The notes under the pieces are model-generated. The model was not told the DNA's origin. It made no database searches and saw only the letters and a list, made by a program, of their open reading frames with translations. A stretch of DNA of 64,000 bases from Rhizoctonia solani (Eukaryota > Basidiomycota > Agaricomycetes > Cantharellales > Ceratobasidiaceae), in contig NC_057382.1 in assembly GCF_016906535.1 (NCBI RefSeq), positions 1,612,001 to 1,676,000 of the forward strand, given 5' to 3'. A program made the position numbers and the translations under genes. Below are positions 21,419 to 34,260 of the stretch, piece by piece. The number at the start of each line of letters is the position of its first letter. The stretch's first letter is position 1.

Positions 21419-23803
21419 ATGGGGGTACACGGTCTCACCACATTCCTTCGAGAAAACCGGCGCGTGTTGTCCAAACAGGAGACATTCTCAAATACACCGG
21501 GTATTAGCACAAGGCCGCTTGTAATTGATGGTTGGTCGTAAGTCCTTTCTGTCCATTTCAACGACCAGCCACCTAAAACAAAAACTAGGTTGATTTTTGC
21601 TCTCTATAATGACTCAGGGCTTCCTTGGGCGTATGGGGGAGAATATGAAGGATTTGCCACGTTAGTAAAGAATTTGGCAAGTGCTTGGATTGCAGTCGGG
21701 TTGGAGCCCTATTTCGTCTTCGACGGTAAGCACCCCGCCACAATCCTTGTCATCATTTCATACCGATAAACGAGAATCAGGTCCTGTACCGCTTGCCAAG
21801 ACTCCGACAACTCTTAAACGATATACCGAATCTGGAATTCAAAACTCAAATATCTTCTTTCGTACCTCTGCCTCTGCAAGATCGACACCCAGCTTCCTAG
21901 CTTCGACGCGTATCATACCACCTCTCTTACTCGAGACATGTCTTTCTGCTTTGCGCGCACTTGCAGCCTCAAAGGAACATGTTTCTCTACGACCTCATAT
22001 CCTCATGGCGGATGGAGAAGCCGATCCATACTGCGTATCTCTTGCTGGAAAGTTAGAAAACGGTCTGGTATTAGGGCTGGACTCGGACTTTGCGGTGTTA
22101 AGTGTTGAAGGATACGGTGGATACATTCCTCTCGACGAAATGACCTGGTCCTCTACCTCGGATGATATTCCAATAGCTCAGCCAGAAGAGGACAGCGACG
22201 GATTTACAGCCGTCCAAACCAAACAACGTCCCAAACGCAAACCGAGCGGCCTCATCCCACCCGCTTCTACTGGCGAACTAAGCCTAAGTGTAGCAGTTTA
22301 TCACCCCCAAAGTCTTGCATCCTTCCTTAGTCTTCCATCGGCTCTTCTACCACTCTTCAGTGCCCTGGTGGGAAACGACTTTTCCAACCCTCAGAACACA
22401 AGAAAGTTCTTCGAGCACCGGTCCAGTCCTATAGAACGGATATGGAAAGTTGCTCGCTCCGTTTCTGCTGCAATAAAGAAATCAAATAGTGGGGTGAAGG
22501 AAGGGGGAGATGCAGTGCTCGATGTTATTCAGACGGCCGTGTCACACTTGCTTATTCGTCCGGATACAGTCGCAAGTGGGGAGATGGAAACAATCGTAGA
22601 CCAGACGGTCGAGGCCGCTTTGGAGTGTACTATTCCTGCTCCTTCGCCTTTGCCCGCTTCTTATTGTGCGGTTCATGCGGAAGGCGAATGCCCACTCTCT
22701 TCCTTGTCCCCCGAACTACTGAGCGCGTATAGGGAGGGAAACATTCATCCTCGATTAGTGAATGCCATCACAACGGGAATAGTATTCCCCAAACTCTTTC
22801 TCGAGGATCCGGAGCAAAAGGCTTGCGGCGCTGTGTGCAAGACAATATGGGACTGGATATGGGCGGTTTTCACTGCCGGGGGTCATATATGCTTCCCAGC
22901 TACCGAGGACTCCGGTTCTACAATTGGTGGGACCGAATCTAGGGCTGATGATGATTCAGAATTGATCAGCGTTGTCGAGGAATTCACCGCCACGGATCCA
23001 TCAGTTTCTTCCGAGTCCGATGGCCTGGCGTCCGAGTTGAAGGAGAGACTCAAGGGGTTGGTTTTAGGCGAGAACGCTTCGGCTTCTACTCCTAGCCCCG
23101 AGATAAAGTCCATTGTGCAGTATGCGAGGAGGGGATTGAAACTCGTTCCTGAACCTATTCATCTGCCTATATTTTCTGACTTCCAACGTCGGGTGGTGCA
23201 CAGGACTGGATCGAGAAAGAGCGGATTTCTGTCTTTCTTCGAGGTACTCGGAGCCATACTCCGATGATTATCGAAGCTTTCGAAAAGGGCGATATAAAAG
23301 TCGAAAAGCTACTCTGGATCTGTGTCATTCGATGCGTTGTACAGTCTTCGCCTTCCTTGGGTGGAAATTCGGCCGCACCCGCCGTAGTGGGGAAATGGCG
23401 AAAATCAGAAGCCCGATCATTCATCGGCTCTCTTTCATTCGAGCCCGAGCCCGACTCCCCATTTCCCCCTCTGGATACACGAACCATCCAACGCACTGCT
23501 CAGCTCTTGTACACTTTTGATGCAAGCGCGAGATTAGCCGAAGTACTGTACCTGTTTGGTGGGGAGGTTGGGAAGGCTGTGAGGATGTTCAGTGGTAGGG
23601 CTGCCCATTCTCAGCCCCAGGAGCGGGTAGACGAGAAAGCATGGGAGCTGGTATGTGATGAGATTGAAGAGGATGTTTGGGCGCATGAGCCCGATAAGAT
23701 CAAGCAGAAAGCAAAGAAGAAAGCAAAGGCTGGTGGTAGACCTGCTCCTGCTAGTGGAAAGAGTATGGGATTTAATGTTCTGGCATCCTTAGGAAGTGAA
23801 TGA
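21419..23803 (+). CDS. Asteroid-like / XPG-fold domain protein
   Basis: Member of the asteroid family, which carries an XPG/FEN1-like nuclease fold; function in fungi is not established. The start MGVHGLTTFLREN is characteristic. Exons 21419-21537, 21589-21725 and 21781 onward join in frame (introns 21538-21588 and 21726-21780). Landmarks: PLVIDGWS, FALYNDSGLPWAYGGEYEGF, LEPYFVFDG, ILMADGEADPYCVSLAGKLE and VLGLDSDFAVL, the XPG-I-like part. The C-terminal half is helical with a Lys-rich end (KIKQKAKKKAKAG). At about 23241-23264 the frame shifts: SGFLSFFE is followed by TPMIIEAFEKGDIKVEKLL in another frame, with no room for a normal intron, so a small indel (error or mutation) is likely. It is divergently placed from P450 copy 1. 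Stop TGA 23801-23803. Confidence 0.78.
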
Positions 23804-24009
23804 TGGACTGATGATATAATACCCTTGTATATGCGATTAATTGAAACATCAGACAATTGATTCATCAGAATATTGTTAAACCAATACACGCGTAACCATT
23901 ACAAGCCTACCACCAAATGCGGGGGTATAGCGCTCACATCTATACAAACGGTAAAAGACATCTGTCCCGATCGGAAATTTACACGTCATTAGCTCATTTT
24001 GGCGCTTAT

Positions 24010-24772
24010 TTATTCTATAAAGAGGCATGACGTCAGCATTCTGTGAGGTCGAGGGTGCGGGCGAGAACTATGTTTAAACTTGCCTGAGATAAGGGCGAGA
24101 ATCATGCTAGAAAGGCAAATATCGCTGTCAGTATTGTCAGGCACGTGGTGGATAGAAAGATGACGCACCGGTAGAGGTAGTAGAAGAAGGATAAAAGGTA
24201 AAACCCAAGTTTAATGAATGATTCTTTTTTGTGCTGTGAAAGCGTGCGGAATATTTCTGTCGCGTCGTATGTATGAGAGTTTTGTCGCACTCTAAAGTGG
24301 AATCGTAATTTATCAGTGAAATTGTCCAGGAACAATCCATTGCTGGGGCATACTTATTGACGTTGAAAGCCACGAGTGGTAAGTTGAGTAGCAGTGCGAT
24401 CCATTGAAACGATACGAGAAAGAGGAATGTAAGGAAGGCGTGTGCACCCATTTCAGGGAGGACAAACTATGTCATAAGAATAATAATTAGTATCCAATTA
24501 TATCATATAATATAGATCACGCACAGCGTTAAGCTTATTGCACAAATCAATAGGGTTAATATAATCGCACTCCAGATCGGAGAACATAATGATCTATCCA
24601 TAGATTCAGCATAAATTTTGGACAAAATATGCACCAATGGGACATACGAAAAAGACCATCGTGAAAAGAAGCCCGGCGGCCATGAGAACCGCGAACAAGA
24701 ACAGCCATCCTGTAGCCACATCAGATACACCCAATTAAACCTGACCATAGTCCACGTACCTGCGCCAATCAT
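24010..24772 (-). CDS. ERV14: ERV14/cornichon-family ER export cargo receptor
   Basis: COPII cargo adaptor that carries membrane proteins out of the ER. Six or so exons join: M-IGAG (intron), [20 protein letters not shown] (intron), [58 protein letters not shown] (intron), [20 protein letters not shown] and [14 protein letters not shown]. These match the family along its whole length, including the IFRTL/HK..SFIKL cargo-binding stretch. If the unspliced frame is read on, it stops at 24102. A ~60 bp intron (CGgtgcgt ... TTTCTAG) would instead join YLYR to MILALIS, which is the family's normal end; that frame runs to TAA 24010-24012, adding an unusual basic tail. I prefer the spliced form, but the exact stop is uncertain. 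Head-to-head with RPO41, start codons 147 bp apart. Confidence 0.9.
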
Positions 24773-24919
24773 GGTGGTCGTATGTGGTAGAAGACAAGAG
24801 TGTGGGATCAGGTCACGTGAAGCTTGGTCATCACTGATCAAAATTAAAATATATTTGCTGGAAATCAGTCGTCTGCCACCGTCTCCGATCTCTACTTCCC
24901 TCCTCCCATCTACTGTACG

Positions 24920-27900
24920 ATGTTTCTTCGAAGGCTTCCTAAAGGAGCTTCACGGCGCTTTTCTGCCGTTGCGACAGCAAAAGTAACTGTTGGGCCCCGG
25001 TACGATACCCAACAGGCTCCTCAAGCCGTCCAATCGCACCAGAACAAGCAGATCCGACGCATGGAAGAGATCCGGGCTCAACCGTTGACTCTCTTGCCAA
25101 CACCTTTACCTGATGATATGCCTCAGAATGAGCAATTCTTCCCTAGCTCCAAAAAACAACAGTCTCTGGCAGTTATCGCTGCTTGTCTGAGGGATCTCTA
25201 CGATGTTCCCCGAGCTGAAGAGATTTTTAATCGACTAAGAGAAGAAGCAGAAACAGGCGCAAGTGTCATGACTATCGATACTTATAACGCAATGTTGCTT
25301 GCATATGCCCAGCTTCAGGCCGAAGGAACGCAGTTGGTGGAACCGATACGTGCCCAGTGGGCAGAGAAACTATGGAGCCTCTGGCAGATAATAGTAGAAG
25401 AAAAAGATCGGGTGGCATTGAATGCTACATCGATAGCTATCGCATTCCTGGCACATATCAGGTCGGCTCCCACAAATTTCTTATGCTAACCGGCCCTTGA
25501 ACTTTATTTCATCAGAGCTCCAAACGATGAATATCACCCTTCTCCAGCCGAACTCCTTGAAATAACCTTTAACAAGAAATTTTCTGTCATGTTCTTTCCT
25601 CTCCTGTTCTATTATCGGACGTAGACCATGAAGCTGTTCGTCAAGTGATCCGGCAGACGGCAGATGAGTTCCAGCACTGTGATGTGTTGGAGTCACTGAA
25701 GAGCTACGATCAATTTGTTCCCAACCGCGGACCTGCGACAGGAAGAACTTTATTTCATCAGAGCTCCAAACGATGAATATCACCCTTCTCCAGCCGAACT
25801 CCTTGAAATAACCTTTAACAAGAAATTTTCTGTCCCTGATGTTCTTTCCTCTCCTGTTCTATTATCGGACGTAGACCATGAAGCTGTTCGTCAAGTGATC
25901 CGGCAGACGGCAGATGAGTTCCAGCACTGTGATGTGTTGGAGTCACTGAAGAGCTACGATCAATTTGTTCCCAACCGCGGACCTGCGACAGGAAGAACGA
26001 ACATAATGGTTCCCGAAGCTCGGCCCGTACAGGTTTCCAAGGTGCGCCACTTTTTCCTTTGAGTTTAGGACGCATGTATTCATGCCTGGTTGGATTTCAC
26101 AGCCTAACTCCGATGGAACGATTTCAAGCGATCTGCCGTATAATCTCCGATCGCTCCGAACCAACCTTGAGACCGTCCAAAGCTCACCTGAAGCAGCTCT
26201 TTGGGCCCGTCAACTCGAACTGGAGACGTCGGCTTATGATACTACAATGGAGAGACTTCGACATGAAATGGAAGAATTGGAAAAGTTGGAACTGGGAGGT
26301 GAGTGCCAGGTCTGAATCTCGTTTCGCATCGTGGCTAACAACATGACAGCGGCATCAAAACTGAAAAATCCTACGCTTCAGCAGTGGATGTATCAATGGC
26401 TCCAGGCCACAGAAACTAGGCTCGAAGACGACATCAAAGCTTTAACAAACAAAGAGAAGACGACCAAGCCCTCTGCCAGTCCGTTCCTACCTCCTCCCCT
26501 CTTTGCTTATCAACTAATTTATTTGATAGATAATCCACTAGAATCCCCACTCTCACCCTTCCTCCGCCTTCTCGACACCTCCAAACTAGCCATGATCACA
26601 ATCCTCGAACTAATGCGCCTTCATGGAACGGGCGGTGTCTCGGAGGGAATGAAAACCTCTCGGGCGCTTATTGCCGTTGGAAGGGCGGTTGAGACTGAGT
26701 GTCTTGCGGTATGGAGCAAGAAGCGGGGAGTCAAGCTTGGTGACGTCGTATCAGCTCCGAGAAGTATGAAGACCAGAAAGGGCAAACCACCCAAAGCCAA
26801 ACCTGAAGTTATCGAGATTATCGAAGAAGAGAGAACAGGAACTTCAAGGGCCTCAGAAAATCCGGAACAACTGGCAGAAGCTGTGGTCGATACTGAGTCA
26901 CCTATCGTTGCCAATATGGAAAGCAGCATGCCAGAATGGACCCAAGTTGTTCGGGTCCGAGTTGGAAGTTTCCTGGTAGACTCGGTCATGAACTCCGCAT
27001 ACATCAAGAGAAACGGTACGAACGAGAGCGGTGAAAATCTGTAAGCCCCGTTTTCTCTTCGATTAATGTCTGTTTAACGTTTGAAATGATTTAGCTGCGA
27101 AGAACAACCAGCGTTCATGCACTCTTACGAATACGTTCGCGGAAAAAAGCTAGGGGTTATCAAACTCAACCCCGTAGTGGGCGAAAAAATGGCCCGAGAC
27201 CCAATTAGGGAGACTTTGCATCCCCGACACTTGCCGATGCTCGTCAAGCCACAACCATGGGAGGACTATGACAAAGGAGGATATCTTAAACTGCGCTGTG
27301 AGCTTCACGCTTTCCATCGCTAAACCCACTACTAAATTGTAGAAAAGCGACCGTAATGCGGATTAAGGATTCTCCCGAGCAGTTATCCTACCTCAAACAT
27401 GCATCCGCTGCCGGTCATGTAGACTTTGTATATGAGTGTCTGGATGCACTCGGAGAGACCCCATGGAGGATCAACGACAAGATCTTGAACGTTGTTTTAC
27501 AAGTCTGGAACGAGGGTAAAGGCATGGCCGGAATTCCCCCTATCCAGTAAGTTACCCTTCCCACTGGAATCGCATTTTCTTTGCTTACTGGGACATGGGT
27601 TGAAAGACTAGATATCGAAGAGCCCCCAAAACCAGAAGAGGACGACCCCCGAGCACGAGCGACGTATCTACTCAAGTTGAAGTCGATTCTGACGGACAAG
27701 AGGAACAACCACGGAGAGAGGTGTAACGTGAACTATAAGCTCGAGGTGGCCAGAGCTGTGGGTTCCATTCACTCTCTCGCCTGCAGCGTTCAAACTAACT
27801 TGAACAGTTTGTGAACGACGAATTCTACATGCCTCACAACCTCGACTTCCGAGGCCGAGCCTACCCGATCCCACCGCATCTGAACCATATCGGAGACGAT

Positions 27901-29779
27901 CTTTGTCGTGGGCTACTGCTGTTCGCTGAACGTCGACCGCTGGGTGAACGTGGGTTGCGGTGGTTGAAGATTCACCTTGCGAATGTGTTTGGATACGACA
28001 AGGCAAGCTTTGACGAACGTGTGTTATTTGTAGAGAAGCACTTGGAGGAATTAGAGATAGTGCCGAGAATCCTTTGAACGTGAGTTGTGTCGCCTTTTGC
28101 TCAAAGTACTAAACTAATACACTGAGTACAGGGAAAACAATGGTGGCTCAAAGCAGATGACCCGTGGCAATGCTTATCAACGTGCATGGAGCTCACCGAA
28201 GCGCTCAAAGGTCCGGTCCCAGAACTCTACCGATCCAATTTACCTGTACATCAAGACGGAACTTGCAATGGTCTGCAGCACTACGCTGCACTTGGAGGAG
28301 ACGCCGCTGGTGCACAACATGTCAACCTTGAACAGGGTGATCGACCGGCAGATGTGTATTCCCATGTCGCGAGAATGGTCGACGTAGTTGTTGATGAAGA
28401 CGCTGCACTGGGGATCCCGGAAGCGAAGGTCGTACAGGGCAAGATTGCGAGAAAGGTTGTGAAGCAAACTGTAAGTGATTGTTATTTATCTATTTTATGA
28501 GTCTTGTAAATTGATTAGGTGGCCTGGAATAGGTGATGACGACTGTTTATGGGGTCACGTTTATCGGGGCTCGAGACCAGATTGAAAAACAACTCAGGGA
28601 CATAGTAGGCCTGTCCCGGGAAGAATCGTGGCCTGTCGCTGCATATTTGGCTAAGCGGGTGTGTTAAGATACTGTTATCGACGGCTCCTTACTGAAAGAA
28701 CTCAGGTTCTCGGTGCCATCGGTGATCTTTTCAGTGGCGCATCCCAGATCCAAAACTGGCTGAGCATTAGTGCCCGATTAATCGCCAAGTCCATCCCCTC
28801 TGATCGCATGCCCACCGTCTTATCTGCTACGCCTCGTGAGGCCGCGCGGGAACGCATGACGTCTGTCATTTGGACAACTGCGCTTGGATTGCCTATTGTT
28901 CAGCCATACCGCAAGGCCAAGAAGAAGCAGATCTTGACTGCACTCCAAAGCGTATTCATTTCGGACCCCAATCTTCCTACCCAGGTCGATCCGGTCAAGC
29001 AGAGCGCTGCTTTCCCTCCAAACTTTGTACATAGTTTGGATGCGACTCATATGATGTTGACTGCACTTGAATGCCGGGTGAGTATATGCACTTTTGGAAA
29101 CTAGCAGCCGTACCTAATGCTATAGGCATCGTCCATCACCTTTGCGTCTGTTCACGACTCTTACTGGACACATGCATCGACCGTAGATGATATGTCTGCT
29201 ATCATCCGGGACACATTTATTGCACTCCATAGCTCGAATATTCTGCAAAAGCTTCGAGAAGAGTTCCTTGATCGCTATAAGGAATATCGCGTACCCCTTT
29301 CTACCCTCACCGACCGTGAACTCTGCTCGATTCTTCCCTCACTTGTTGACCCCGCACGAGAATCTACTCCGCCACCCAAACTACTTAGCCTCATCCTCGC
29401 TCTTGTTCAACGCTCCAACTCGCGGTACGCCAAAGAGGACGCGACAAAAAAAGCTATTGCGGCCGCGAAGGAGATGCTGAGCAACGCGGAATTAGAGGCC
29501 GGTAAAGATACCGTCGAGAATGCTGTTGAAATGCCAGAAACAGAAGAAGCTGAAGTCGAATCGATCGAAGATACAATCGAAGACTTTATCGAAGGGTTAG
29601 ATGAATCGGAGAAACCCAAAAAACGAAAGGCATCGATCAAGGTCAAGGGGCGTGTTGTCGCTGGAAAACTGGATCCTGATCTGCAATATATCCTGTTGAC
29701 GGATATATTGCCTGTCCTACCTGAAAAGGGTGACTTTGATGTCGCCAGAATTAAGGAGTCGCAGTACTTCTTCTCGTAG
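24920..29779 (+). CDS. RPO41: Mitochondrial DNA-directed RNA polymerase (T7-like)
   Basis: Single-subunit polymerase that transcribes mitochondrial DNA. A basic N-terminus ([20 protein letters not shown]) fits a mitochondrial targeting signal. The N-terminal extension has PPR-like helices ([20 protein letters not shown]). The catalytic part carries [52 protein letters not shown], motif [18 protein letters not shown] with the metal-binding Asp, the fingers motif [34 protein letters not shown], and motif [15 protein letters not shown] with the second catalytic Asp. The end reads [19 protein letters not shown] 29777-29779. An acidic Glu-rich insert (about 29470-29620) precedes it. A 250 bp tandem duplication in the N-terminal part (25499-25998) breaks the frame in the first unit; the gene can still be read if splicing uses the acceptor of the second unit. 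Confidence 0.93.
25499..25998 (+). repeat. Tandem duplication inside RPO41 (2 x ~250 bp)
   Basis: Unit 1 runs 25499-25748 and unit 2 25745-25998, offset 246 bp, sharing a GAAC junction. The units differ by a 4-bp gap: unit 2 has CCTG in TGTCCCTGATG where unit 1 reads TGTCATG. Each unit begins with the intron end TTTCATCAG and then the exon starting AGCTCC. Unit 1 is frameshifted by the gap; unit 2 is open and continues into the rest of the gene. Confidence 0.93.
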
Positions 29780-30078
29780 ATTGCTCGGGGATGTTGTGTA
29801 TGATTTGGTTGTTATTATAGCGTTTTTCCTGTATTCTTGTTTTTGCCCGTATGATATTTCTGTCTGTGCACCATTATCACAAACCTTCATGTATACACCA
29901 CTCAAATCTGGCGGAATTTTAATGAATTGAACAATTCAAGGCTACTAAGTCGACTACTACAAAAGGAGGGGATAAAGGCAGAGACTCAAGATGTCAATAA
30001 CTAGATAAATACTCTATCGAACAAACCAAGTTTTGGCAGCCCCGAAATGTTCATATATATCACTATTCGAACCCCACA
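29780..30078. other. Convergent 3' region
   Basis: 299 bp between the RPO41 stop and the end of the permease gene. A minus-strand open continuation past the assigned permease stop reads TAPFYMPLLMWGSNSDIYEH in another frame; it may be the true permease tail if there is an indel near 30120. Confidence 0.35.
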
Positions 30079-32841
30079 TCAGCAGAGGCATATAAAAAGG
30101 CGCTGTCTTCTGGAAGATCTTGTAGTAGTACGAGTCGGTAGGGTGGTAAGGTTTTGTTCCCTCTCCTGGCGAATTGCTTCGAATTCCGATAAGTCGACTT
30201 TAGTCGCTGGGCGGTAAATCTGGCGATCTCGAGTGTAAAGCTTCCATGTTATGTACAAGCCTAAAGGTTTTGATTAATCACTAAGGGTAAGTCTTTAATC
30301 CGCCTACTTACCCAAAAATACGAATATATTGACATAATTGCTCAAGAAATCAGCTACGGAAAACTGGCCAGTCAAGAACACCCTGAATCCTATTGTGTAT
30401 ATTAGCATGTTGCCACTGATCACATGGTTTCGTCTACTTACCACTGAAAAACGTAATTAATATGACCATCACCAGCGCAAACCATGCAGTAAATGGTTGG
30501 AATGGTGCCCTATAGGGTAAGTCTACTCCAAAAATCAACGTCGGCAATCTGACCTCATGGAGTGGGCTCAACTTACCGTCGCGCGTGTATCCCTGAGCCT
30601 TTATCGCAGCGTAAAATCGTAGGTAACCGATACACAATATAATCCAGCTCACGAGCCCGGCAACCGCAGATAGGTTGATGAGCCATAATAAGACCTTCAT
30701 GGACTTCTCGGTTACACTCAAGTAGCCAAGAGCGCCAAAAGCAGATGAGCACATAACGGCAACCCATGGGTTACTGGAGATTTTGACAATTAGTTACTTT
30801 TAGACACCGATAAGTGGATGAACATACCCCAGACGATTCGTTCGCGAGAAAATAACCGGAGCATTTCCATCCTCGGCCAATCCTATCAAAGAGCGCGATG
30901 CGATGAAGATACAAGATACACCCTGTATCCTAACTGTGATCAGTGACGTTCAAGGAGCGCTTAAATTTGATTACCGAGCTGAAAGCGGAACTCAGTACCA
31001 CCGCATTTACAATATCAGGCAAAACTCGTATCCTTGCTCGGTGCATGGCAATAACAAATGGACTTTGAGCGGCTGTACCGTCTCCACCCAAAAGCAAAGG
31101 TTCCGTTGAGGGGAGCAGGAGGCCGATCATGAATACCGACGAAATGTAAACAGTACAACCGAGAGAAGGTCTTGTTGACGGCCTTTGGGATTGCCACGCG
31201 TGGATTCTTGGTCTCACACCCTGCATGGCTACAACCTGAATATTGCCGTAGGCTGTATGCATCACGAAGAGTGAGAAACTGCTCATTCAGAAGGGCCGGG
31301 ATACTTACCAAATGCGGCATTGATCAAGGTGGACCAAACCGCGAGAAAACTTCCCCCAGCTACCTCCTATAGTTTGGCCCTCACTGAGCGCAAGCTTAGA
31401 TAGCCACTTTAGCTTCCAGTACTTCGATAGCGGGTGCGGATACAACTCACCTGCCTGAATGGGCCAGGATCTCTCCAGTATCTGAAGAAACTATCTTGAG
31501 TATCCGGCATTCTGAATTAGAGGCCGCGTTGAGCGTACCTGAATCCTATGCTCTCATGTGTTGGGCCTCCCCCAGCGGTTATGACAAGGCCAACAAGAAG
31601 AAGAACCACAATGAGCGTAATCTGAGTATTGAATCGAGTTGACAATCAATCGGATTAAAGTAAACGGCTATTGCTACTTACTTTGAGCAAGGCGAACCCA
31701 AATTCGACCTAGGATAGCACCCAATGAACATGTGTTCGGTAGCTCATTTTTTAGTATCTTACCTCTCCATAGACCCGCACTGGTCCCAAATTAATCAGAC
31801 CATTGGGACACTAAAAGTTACGCAGTAAGTTAATGTCGTAGGGCTCGTGGCGAAATCCGGTCCTACCCAATATGCAGGTTGCTACGAGCTCTACCACGGC
31901 AGTAATCGCCATAGAATACCAGAAATTCCACCCCGTCACGGCTCCGAGCACTAGAGTGATGTTAGAATGTAGTTAGCCGCATTAACGAATAAACATATGC
32001 ACCTGGGTCGACAAACTATCCCAAATCATTCTAGTTAATTCAAATGATCGCCTTCGATTATGCATTCAGCCTACCTTGGTTGTATGACGGACAAATCCTC
32101 CTGATACAGGAGAGCTGAAACCCCAATCGGTAAGCCATGCACCCACCAAATATTGGAGTTCAGCTTACAACGCAGACATTTCAGAGGCCGTGTAAGCAAC
32201 TGAAACCAGGGTCGCTTCATTAATAGACTCTCCCGAAAGATCGCGGTGGCCACTTACCCGCTGCGGTAATCAGCCCCATCTTCGATGGCAATACGTCAGA
32301 CCTCTTCGTAGTCTCGATAAGTGCTGCTACCTACCACAGTATATCCCAGGAAGGCTCCAAGTGGACCTGCCTCTGCCAAAGCTTTGCCTGAGGATAGGAA
32401 TAATCCCGTGCCTATATATGCTATGGTCAGCTACCCGCTTACAAGGCCTCGCATGCTTCCACAAAAACTTGCCGATTGTGCCCGCTAGCGCAAACCTTGA
32501 ATGTGTTGCAGCTTCAGTTTTCATGCTTCTTGAGATAAATTTTTATGGACCCACATATGAATATGCCTCTGCTTCAGCCCTCGGCGCACATCGGCCAGGC
32601 GTTCAGGATGAGCCCAAGGAACGTCATTCGAGTAGATCGAGTTTCGCTCTATATCTTTGTCAGGTAGTTTTGAGGGTGTTTGAGGTGTCTGATCCATTGG
32701 TTGCTGGCCAGAGCTCCTAGTTGACGAGGCGTCGGGAGTGACATACCCTTGCTCGAGAATCGGTAGGCTCGAATTCATCCTAATTTGGACAGGGGGGCGG
32801 TAGCTTGACAGACCCACCCAGCTTTCGTTATTTATATCCAA
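30079..32841 (-). CDS. Amino acid permease (APC superfamily, YAT type)
   Basis: Plasma-membrane amino-acid/proton symporter. The start MDINNESWVGLSSYRPPVQI opens a ~95-residue cytosolic N-terminus rich in Ser/Pro. The first transmembrane region has the family signature GTGLFLSSGKALAEAGPLGA followed by FLGYTVV. Later exons show transmembrane segments, for example LLWLINLSAVAGLVSWIILC and AFTAWFALVMVILITFFSG, and the typical C-terminal cytosolic segment YRPATKVDLSEFEAIRQERE. Exons are many and short, separated by ~50 bp introns. The stop was taken as TGA at 30079-30081. I did not resolve every exon in 30800-32300, where several small exons and introns alternate. It is divergent from the second transporter at 34.26 kb but from another subfamily. 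Confidence 0.8.
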
Positions 32842-34260
32842 CTAGTGAGAACGGTCATCTTCAGCAAGTTCGCGAGCGGTTGTGGCTCGGCTATTAAACA
32901 ACACTCACCACTGTGGACAAATTAAACTTCTCGGCGACCTATCTCTTCAGCCCTGCCTACCAGTTTAAACAAGGGAGGAGCAAAAGATCTCGATTAGAAG
33001 GGAGTAAATCGACCGCCGGTCCCTGGGAACCCTCTTACTACAAGGATGGGAAAGTAACCAGATTGTATAGACGTGAGAAAGGCGCCTGTATTTGAGATTT
33101 TGTCTAGGTTTGATACGACCCTAGGAGTGTGATGGTAGTATCGGGGTAAACGCGCCTTACACATAACCCATATTAAGTTCCATTCAAACCTTCATAGGGT
33201 TTCCGATGTGCGAATCGGGCTTCTACCACTATGCCATCAACTTCGAGGGTCCAAAAGCATGAGTTGCTGAAAAATGTGGGATATCCGGTTTGCGCCGATG
33301 GCCGGTGGGGTGCAGAGACTATTAAAGTGGCATAGTCATCTGATTGTGCTAATGATGGTACAAAAGAAAAGGGCCTCGATGGAGAAATACATCAAAGAGT
33401 TGTCAGTACATAAATAACAACATGTGGGTGCAAGATCTTGCGTCATTACAATGGCAGGAAAGACGGTGTCTTGGTCCGAATAAGGAAGTGTGCTACTCAC
33501 AAATTTTCTAGGACCGGACGGTACTGCGGCTTGGAAGGTGGTTCCGATAAGCTTGCCACTGACGCCATAATATAGCTGGTGGCAAAGAAATTGAGGAACC
33601 ACGTTAAGAACAGGAACCGAGTCCAGTAGATACCAAGGACTTCAATGTATTCACAGAATGGTGTCTAAAGTCGCATGCGCCGGCACAATCTTCTCAGCCA
33701 TCCAACTTTTAGCACCTTTGGTTCAATTCATGGGAGCTCATGGGGACAAAAAGACCCATAAAGTAAGCCTGCAATAGAGTATAGATTCACCAACGAATTT
33801 TGCTCGTCATCAGCAAATGTGGGTTTGATACGAGCGGCTTTCAGACCGTCGACAATATTGAAGCAGTGTTGAAAAAGAGAGATTACCAAACCAGGAAGTA
33901 CCGTCAACAAATTGATTTTGTCACTTTCAGGTACAAACCACGCCACGTGACAATGACATTCCATGCCAAGCACAATGACGTTGCGAGCATTCCTTGTATG
34001 CAGCTCTGCATTCTTGTTATCTTTCTAGTTGGGCAGATACGAAGCGAGTAGGGAAGATGATCTAGTGGAACTTTGGTTCGTATCTCGTCGCTGTGCCTGA
34101 ACATGAAATGGAGCGCTCGCTTACTTATCGTTGATTCGCCCAAACCCAGTTGTCGCTAAGTCGGGGCTACGATAGGCGAAATACGATCAAATGACTCTTA
34201 TACCCAAGCCCCACTCGCTTAGGCAAACCTCCCTCTTCTCCTCCACCTCCTCGAACCAAC
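32842..34260. other. Intergenic region between two divergent transporters
   Basis: About 1.4 kb that must hold both promoters. Frames at 32913-33095 (+), 33336-33602 (-), 33728-33973 (-) and 33904-34143 (-) show no family features. A stretch at about 33197-33246 looks vaguely tRNA-like on the minus strand but lacks proper stems (see rejected items). Confidence 0.4.

Noticed and set aside
25481..26075. Two minus-strand open frames with the same peptide ([15 protein letters not shown])
   Set aside because: They are antisense reads of the two RPO41 duplication units, not a gene.
33197..33246. tRNA-like stretch on the minus strand (GGCATAGTGGTAGAAGCC and CCGATTCGCACATCGG)
   Set aside because: A D-arm-like and an anticodon-arm-like hairpin are visible, but the anticodon loop has six bases and no T-arm or acceptor stem pairs properly. 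At best a degenerate remnant.
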